Positions 57,731-64,000 of a stretch of 64,000 bases of DNA are shown here, piece by piece (within the stretch, counting starts at the first letter, position 1; each line of letters starts with the position of its first letter). The notes below the pieces were generated by a model. It was not told the DNA's origin and did no database searches. It saw only the letters and a program-made list of their open reading frames with translations. This DNA is from Hsuehochloa calcarea (taxonomy: Eukaryota > Streptophyta > Magnoliopsida > Poales > Poaceae): assembly GCA_036346395.1 (NCBI GenBank), contig CM070599.1, positions 18,095,232 to 18,159,231 of the forward strand. The letters are read 5' to 3'. Position numbers and translations under genes: made by a program.

Positions 57731-58999
57731 ATCCCGTCTAGTTTTAGATTCGGGTTAGATGCGTATTGTGATATGTGGAAGTCGTAGATCGTTTTTGGCG
57801 ATGGTCGATATGATCGTCCATGCGTGATGGTGGTAAGATGGGTTCATATTCGTTATTCCATGATCGTGCTTTCATGGTTGTATCACGACTTGCCTCTACT
57901 GGTCAGTTTCCGCCATCGGGCAGACAGTGATAGTAAAACCATTGGAACACGCGAAGATCAATCTGGTTGATCGAATCGGAGTTGCAATCGAAAAGGACCA
58001 GATGGTTTATTGCACTTGTTCACGATCACATTGCATAACACTCCTATCGATCGAAATTCCGCAATCGGATTATGTCGTAGTGTGTGGTCGTATCAAGACA
58101 ATGATCAGATTGGTTCGGAATAGGGTAATCATACCGTGCATTATAGGTAGTATGTGTTCATGTCGTCCGTTAGAATGTGATTCTATGCCTAACTTGTTTT
58201 TGTAGTTTTTTGTGAATAGTATGAACCATGATTGATGAGATGCATGTATGTGTGTAATGGTCATGACCTGCATATCATGTTTATTGCAGCCCAAGGCTGT
58301 CTATATTTGTATAATGGCCTGCGTGTTGACTTATGGTGCTTCTTCCCTCCTTGTAATTTATTACTAGTGCTATTAGTAGTAATGACTTAGTGGGAATACT
58401 GGGGGGATTTAGCCACTTGGAGACATGGCGAATAGGAAGCTCGACGATGGAGATCACCATGTGGAAGGGTCATACTATATCACAATGCAATTTGATTGTC
58501 TATGAATGACTTTATATTCCTATTCATTTATTTCTATGCATGTTATTTAATTGCTTTAAATTCTTTTAACATGGTAGAAGTAAAACTCCCTCACATAATA
58601 TTAAGTTAAATTGATGCCCTCCCAATTAGCTGCACCATCCAAAGTCATGCATTTTAATGGTAGGTCTTGCTAAAACAGAGTGCCATTAATATTCCTCGAC
58701 TAGATGAGGCTGTCTCGGACACTTACACGCACTGCATTGGTTTAACTTGACAAGGTCATCATAACGGTTATGAACCTTGGGGCATACGGTTGGGTGCCGG
58801 AGCATAGAGATGCTGCCCAACAACAAGAGTCACATAGAGATATGATTAGCAAAGGGTTGCTTACCAAATTCACTAATCTTCTAGCAGTGATGCCCAAGCT
58901 CACTAGTAGATTAACTGATTGTAGGTCTTGAATCACTAAATGTCATAAGAGGGATATGGTATTCAGTGGGAGTATCTTTATTAAATTGTTTAATAGAAG
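57731..58999 (+). other. Leader of the BARE-like element
   Basis: Long untranslated leader, T-rich with TTTCTATGCATGTTATTTAA near 58531. A 92-codon frame (57927-58205) shows no domain. Ends at the AGAAG duplication (58995-58999) of the gypsy solo LTR and resumes at 61381. Confidence 0.7.
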
Positions 59000-61375
59000 T
59001 GTAATATTCTGAAAATAATAATAATAGCAATACTAATAATAAATTAATTAGTTAAAGAATTTAGTATACGTGGAAAATAGAATTTCAGAATTTTTTTAAG
59101 AGCTATATAAATAGATCTTGGATTTTCTAGAAACCCTAGCTTTTCTTTGTTTTCTTTCCTCACCGCCACCAATTTCTGCAGTAGCCGCTTGACCAAAAAA
59201 AAATTTTCTGTTGCGGCGCCGAAAGCTGCGTTGCATCTTGTGGCCTTTGCACGCGTGGTCGTGTGATTCTGCGCTTACCGCTTTGTGCTTGCGCTGGCTT
59301 TGGTCGCTTATGCCACGCCGATCACAGAGTAGCTTCTTGTCCGCATCTTTGCCGTATTCTGCTTATTGTGCCGCGCGTGAAGCCGGCCCGATTGCCGCTT
59401 TGCCTCCGCTTGGCCGCTGCCGCTGACGACATTGCATCAAGTCTTTGCCTGCGATCGCTACCGGCCATTCTTTGTCTGATTGATTTGCCGAGCGTTCTGC
59501 TGTTTTTCCTTGATATTGCCGTGGATCTGCTGCGATTGTTTCGCGTGGAGAAGATCTATTTGGGCAAAGCAGAGAGAAGGAAGATAGAAAAAAATTAGAA
59601 GAAAGACGCCAGGATCCGGGTTCTTGTGGGTAACGATCTATAATTTCGTTTCGTCTCTGTTTCGCTGTTTATTTAGAGATTATAATTGAGGTTAATTAGA
59701 GAGGGTTCTATAGTTTTAGTCAAAGTGCCGAGTATTAGATCTGATTAATAGATCCGTTTAGCCTGTTGTTCCGTGTACGATTTATTCGGATACCTTAATG
59801 GCAAATTTTGGAAATGTCATCTACTAGTTAATTGTAGATAATTTCGATATCTTTCTTTAGCATATTTTATCATGTCAATCGGACATGTAGAATTCGAGTT
59901 ATGATTTTCGGAAGACTGCTGTCTTTACGGTTGTCGTCTTTCGGCGCTGTTCTGGTAGATCAGATATTAAAAATAGTAAATAGCTTAATTAGAGTTTTTG
60001 ATCTACATGAAAGTTGTAGATAATGGTCCAATGGTTCTGTAGAATCTGAGAACGCGAATTCTGGTTGAGTAAAACAAAAGTTATGAATTTAGTAAGACTG
60101 CTGTTCCGAAGCGGACAGACCGGCTTTCTGGGCTAAATACGGAGGGTTAGATGATTTAATTAGAAGTCTTCGTAATCTAAGAAAATGTGGATAATTTTAT
60201 AAAGAATCCAGAATGGGGTGGTTTGTTGCGATCGGACTTTCGAGTCAAAAGTTACGTTCGTTTTAGTACTAAGACCGCAATGGGTAACTTTTCGGTACCG
60301 GCGTAACGTGGTATATTTGGGGACGTGTAGGAGCGATGTCGATTGATTGTTGTTCTTATGATGCTGTAGCTTGTATTGAGATTGGTGTATTTAATGTAGG
60401 AGAGGCGTCGTACTTGTTGCCATCTGCTAGCCAAATCGTGCGTCGCAACTAGTAAAGGCAAGTGCATGGTAGACAGCGATCATTGATCGATCACTGTTTT
60501 CTTTATCTTCTATTACCATTATTGTTGTGCTTTTATTCTGTTTAATTGCAAATAAATAATTGGTATGTTTATATCTTTGTTGACAAGCATGATGGAAAGT
60601 TGGATATGATATTTATGATGGAGTTTTGCATATTTTGCATACATAAGCATCTTTGCATATGAGCAGGTGATCATGAATGATCACAACTCCACGGGAGTGG
60701 AGGAGGTCCCCGATCCTTATGGAGGAACGGGCTTGAGAGTGAATGTTGTCGCGAGCATTCACTCATGCTATACCGGTATACGCGAAAGAAGTGCATGTAG
60801 ACATATAGATTAGAGTTGCATTGATATTTGAGATTAATGGTTGTGAATCAAAGAGAAGATAACTGCATGAGAATATTAATAGAAGTACCTGTGATGATAA
60901 TGAAGTTATTGAATGCTGTTGATTTATTATTGTTCGTTGTTTATGGATGTGTTTGCTGAGTCGTGGACTCACCCTTGCTCTATTGTTGTCTTTAGGTGAT
61001 CTTCGAGGATGCCGTAGCTGAGAGCGAGTAGAGCACATGGACCACTTATGATTATTTACCTTCATTATCTTTTCATTCAGGATTGGATTACTCCTGGACA
61101 TGTTAGAGGTTGAATAAAGTTTAGGACAATGTTTGGACTAGACTATCTGCTTTATTAATTTGGATTCATTGGTTGATGCTATCTTGGACTGTTTACCTGG
61201 TTTTATTCCACTTGATTATTTATTATCACTTGATCCATAATTATGCATTGCTCTTGTGGTCCATGGATATGATTATCATTGTTTTCTTGCTGTAGTTTTA
61301 TAGTGTGTCGATAATTATTAGTTTAGAGAGTAGTGTGGTGGCATTCTAGGCTCAGTGTTGGGCTGGGGTGTTACA
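59000..61375 (+). mobile_element. Gypsy-type solo LTR
   Basis: 2376 bp from TGTAATATTCTG to GGGTGTTACA, flanked by perfect AGAAG duplications (58995-58999 and 61376-61380). TATATAAATA at 59104-59113 is the TATA box, followed by AAACCCTAGC and a GC-rich transcribed part (59200-59600). LTRs ending GTGTTACA with 5-bp duplications are common in Tekay/Del-type gypsy elements (family inferred). No interior remains. Confidence 0.93.
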
Positions 61376-61380
61376 AGAAG

Positions 61381-61530
61381 TTACTTTTCTTGAACATATG
61401 TCTTAGTTTTGCATATTTTATGTTGTAGATCATGGCACCAACTGCTATACCTACATCCAGTTTTTCTTTACATTCGATTCTCGATATGGAAAAACTAAAT
61501 AGAACAAATTTCTCGAACCAAGACAGAGCA
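61381..61530 (+). pseudogene. BARE-like gag start, truncated
   Basis: After the last leader bases, ATG at 61432 opens APTAIPTSSFSLHSILDMEK then LNRTNFSN, the N-terminus of BARE/Angela-type gag. The conserved Trp-Tyr-Arg after FSN is replaced (QDRAIR) as the sequence passes into reverse transcriptase of the older element. Confidence 0.75.
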
Positions 61531-62672
61531 ATTAGAAATCTGTACATTGTGCAACTCAGAAAGTCAAATATGGACTGGAGCAATCAGACAGAATATGGTA
61601 TAATCGCTTGAGCAACTTTCTCTGCAAGAAAGGCTACACGAACAATGATGATTGTCCATGTATTTTTATACGGTGATCCCAGGATGGATTATGTATAATC
61701 TCAGTATATGTAGATGATCTGAATATCATCTGGACCCTGGAAGATATCAAGAAAACAAGCTCTTACCTTGAGTCGGAGTTCGAAATGAAAGATTTGGGTA
61801 AAATCAAATATTGCGTAGGCTTGTAGCTTGAGCATACACCTGAAGGGATTTTAGCACATCAGTCATCCTATACTCAGAAAGTGTTAGAAAGATTTGGCTT
61901 TCAAAAGACATATCCTTCGAAAGTGCCGATGGTCGGTAGATCCTTGCAGCAAGACAAGTACCCGTACAAACCTAAAGAAGAGATGCAGGAAGTCCTGGTA
62001 CCAGAATTCCCGTACTTGAGTGCAATAGGAGCACTCATGTATTTCACAAACTGTACTAGACCGGATATTGCATTTGTAGTTAACCTGCCAGTAAGGTATA
62101 GTGCAGAACCTACCAAAAAGCATTGGCAGGGAATAAAGGACATCTTCCGATACCTCTAAGGAAGCAAAGATATTGGTCTATTCCACAGAAAGAACCAAGA
62201 ACTAACTATGACTGGCTACACAGATGTTGGGTACCTGTCAGACCCGCATACAGCTAAGTCCCAAACATGTTATGTATTCCTGTGTGGTGGAACTGTAATT
62301 TCATAGAAATCGTCAAAGTAAAGTCTTGTATCTACTTCGACGAACCACTCAGAAATCATAGCACTGTACGAGGCATCACGAGAATGTTCTTGGCTTCGGC
62401 GGATGATTCACCACATCCAGCAGTTATGTGGATTGAATACCGCACAAACCCCCACTATTATCTACGAAGACAATGCAGCTTGTGTTGCACAAGTACAGAT
62501 AGGTTATGTGAGAAGTCCTCTCACTAAGCATATCAACTCCAAGTTCTTCTATGCTCGTGAATTGCAAAAGATGGACGAAATTAAAGTGCTACATACTAAG
62601 TCATATGAAAATCTTACAGATTTATTCACTAAGTCACTTCCAGCATCTAGCTTTGAAAGGTGCATATATTGA
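61531..62672 (+). pseudogene. Reverse transcriptase and RNase H end of the old copia element
   Basis: Resumes at NLYIVQLRKS and, after a 1-bp shift, YGLEQSDRIWYNRLSNF. The active-site box ISVYVDDLNII is intact near 61706. ESEFEMKDLGKIKYC, HQSSYTQKVLERFGF, GALMYFTNCTRPDIAF and PTKKHWQGIKDIFRYL follow with stops at about 61669, 61825 and 62158. RNase H is near 62200-62660 (TGYTDVGYLSDP, TIIYEDNAACVAQVQ, THKHI replaced by TKHINSKFFY, DLFTKSLPASSFERCIY) ending TGA. Confidence 0.9.
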
Positions 62673-62974
62673 ATTGGAATGATGAGACTTAGAGAAGTGT
62701 AGAATTCGAGGGGGGGGGGAATATTCACAAACTCATCATTGAAACTTGATCATGAAGATCGAGTACCCAAAGAATAAATCCGGAAGATTAAATGAAATTG
62801 GGTGGATTGTACTCTTTTTTCCATTAACGTGTTTTTCTGAAGTTTCTCGACTAAGGTTTTTAATGAGATAATTCGTGCAACGTAGTAAAACATATGTTAT
62901 ATACTCTTTCTCTAAATTTTTCTACTGAGTTTTTATAGAGTTTTGACGAGTCATGAACATATAGGATGAGTGCC
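62673..62974 (+). other. 3' untranslated interior of the old copia element
   Basis: Non-coding, with a G9 run near 62711 that resembles a second purine tract. No frame of note. Confidence 0.5.
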
Positions 62975-62983
62975 CAAGGGGGG
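62975..62983 (+). other. Polypurine tract
   Basis: The purine run AAGGGGGG(T) precedes TGTTGGCAAACTATG, the 3' LTR start. Confidence 0.8.
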
Positions 62984-63251
62984 TGTTGGCAAACTATGAG
63001 CTTGGCCCAGCAGCCAGCCCATGTATGGGCGTCCTATCCCAAACCCTAGTAGGGTCAGTAGGCTATATAGAGGCAGGACCCCCAATCATTGTAATACAGT
63101 TTTAAGAAGAGCATTAAATAGAAGTATGAAGTCCCCTCATATCTCTGTGTTCATCTACTATTCTGTTCTTGTGTTTTTGTATTATTCTTACAATTCTATG
63201 TTTGTCTATGAGATAATTGCTTGAACTGAACTCATCAGCGACGATTTCTCA
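62984..63251 (+). repeat. 3' LTR of the old copia element
   Basis: 268 bp, the same length as the 5' LTR, from TGTTGGCAAACTATGAGCTT to GATTTCTCA. A TATATAGAG site replaces the 5' LTR's TATATAAAG. Confidence 0.92.
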
Positions 63252-64000
63252 AAAAAAAAAGTCTCTCCGAAATTTGATAGCAAACTGAATACTCGCCAAA
63301 CCTACAAAAGTTTGGTAAGGCGAGCATCGGCAACGATTGGCAGTTAGGAATCCAATAGTGCAAAGCCCATGCGGGCCCCAATGCTTGCCCAAGGCCACCA
63401 GGTAACCAGGCCAACGGATCATGGGCCGAGCTCATTCAGCCCAATGCGCAAGACGAAAAGGTGTTCGTCACGGATTAGGAAGACTTTCAGACCAGTCTTT
63501 CACAACCGAACAGATCACGAAATAATTAGAAAATAAGATTATTTAGATGTTTAGTTAGGTTCCGAAATGAGTCCCAATTACGTTTCTTTTTTCACGTGAT
63601 ATGTAGCGATAGTTATCTAAGATATCATCCATAACAACCTAACGACTGCTCACGATTATCCCGTTCGTGTGCTCGTGTCATCCGGTAAATGTTTGTAGTT
63701 TACTGAAATGTTGTACGAAATATGGAAAACCGAGCACTGGGCTTTCCTCTGTCCAAGTTATTAGTTCACAAATTAATTCCGAATAGCCAGGCTTGCTTGA
63801 CTTCACTGTGCACTGTGTCAGAAAAAATGAGGATGAAGGCGCATTGCCTTCCGTCTAATCCAGCATGGACACACAACTCCATACCGCCTGAATGATTAGT
63901 GCCAAAATCGCTATCGTCGTGTATCGACCGTACTAAATACCTATCATACGTTTCTTGACTGACCAGCTAACGGTTTAAGTAGAGACCGCGTGGTTCGGTT
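63252..64000. other. Right flank, unassigned
   Basis: Starts with a run of A, then a small imperfect hairpin CTCGCCAAACC / GGTAAGGCGAG (63292-63324) like those in rice MITEs. The rest shows no coding frame, repeat partner or terminus. It could be upstream DNA of a gene beyond the window. Confidence 0.4.

Larger units (their letters stand above)
54487..61530 (+). mobile_element. BARE/RIRE1-like copia element, 5' part only
   Basis: Begins at TGTTGGAAATATGCCCTAGA inside the host element's reverse transcriptase. It has a full 5' LTR (split by a solo LTR), a primer site, a long leader (split by a gypsy solo LTR) and the first 33 or so gag codons, then ends abruptly where the host pol resumes. Its own gag-pol and 3' LTR, and about 110 codons of host reverse transcriptase, are gone. 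The 5-bp GTTGT before the LTR has no partner on the right because of that deletion. Confidence 0.88.
49209..63251 (+). mobile_element. Old Ty1-copia element with three later insertions
   Basis: Two 268-bp LTRs (TGTTGG...CTCA) bound 14,043 bp. Flanks are AAAAA on the left and a run of A on the right, consistent with but not proof of a 5-bp duplication. Gag, zinc knuckle, protease and integrase lie at 50988-54486. Reverse transcriptase is cut at 54486 and its second half plus RNase H resume at 61531. Removing the BARE-like insert leaves about 7 kb, slightly long for a copia element. It is the oldest layer of this cluster. Confidence 0.9.

Noticed and set aside
57718..57735. TGGTATCAGAGCC as part of a tRNA gene
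   Set aside because: There is no cloverleaf around it; it is a retrotransposon primer binding site directly after an LTR end. No tRNA or rRNA gene was seen anywhere in the window.

Overview
This window looks like gene-poor, transposon-rich nuclear DNA of a grass, most likely rice (Oryza) or a close relative. The grounds are BARE/RIRE1-type and SIRE-type Ty1-copia LTRs, CACTA elements carrying dense ACAGACGGTT-type subterminal repeats, MULE-like fold-backs and MITEs, and plant genes with plant-type introns (WAK, HD-Zip, F-box). There is no sign of operons, CRISPR arrays or prokaryotic genes. The species is an inference; the element families are read from protein motifs and terminal signals.

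Layout. 1-263 is the first exon of a wall-associated-kinase (WAK)-type gene running leftward out of the window, with its TATA box at 343-352; about 2 kb of AT-rich upstream DNA follows. 2.55-15.2 kb is a degraded gypsy-like LTR region split by a gag-only LTR retrotransposon (6224-14095) that has no pol. 15.8-37.1 kb holds five partial copies of one composite repeat, each interrupted differently: a CACTA remnant with a second CACTA inside it (16046-17226), a gypsy LTR fragment plus a decayed BARE-like copia element whose LTR contains an inverted solo LTR of the gag-only family (22073-28245), and a complete minus-strand copia element with target duplication TTTAC (28851-35015).

37256-37954 is a relic of a class II HD-Zip homeobox gene with three recognisable exons and two 1-bp frameshifts. 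Against it lies a GC-rich minus-strand copia remnant (about 37970-42610). 42.9-47.9 kb appears to be a MULE-like element that received a long fold-back element (9-bp target duplication), a CACTA element carrying a captured F-box gene fragment with its intron, and a head-to-head MITE pair.

49209-63251 is an old copia element with 268-bp LTRs. Its reverse transcriptase was broken by a BARE-like element (54487 on). That element's LTR took a solo LTR of its own family (duplication CGAAG) and its leader took a gypsy solo LTR (duplication AGAAG). A deletion then fused its gag start to the older element's pol.

Almost every coding stretch is broken. The only part that reads as an intact host gene is the WAK exon at the left edge. 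The main value of the window is a stratigraphy of insertions, several of which are proved by paralogous empty sites inside the window itself, together with three pieces of ordinary gene DNA carried by or lying beside transposons (F-box exon-intron-exon, an antisense telo-box promoter/5' leader, HD-Zip relic).
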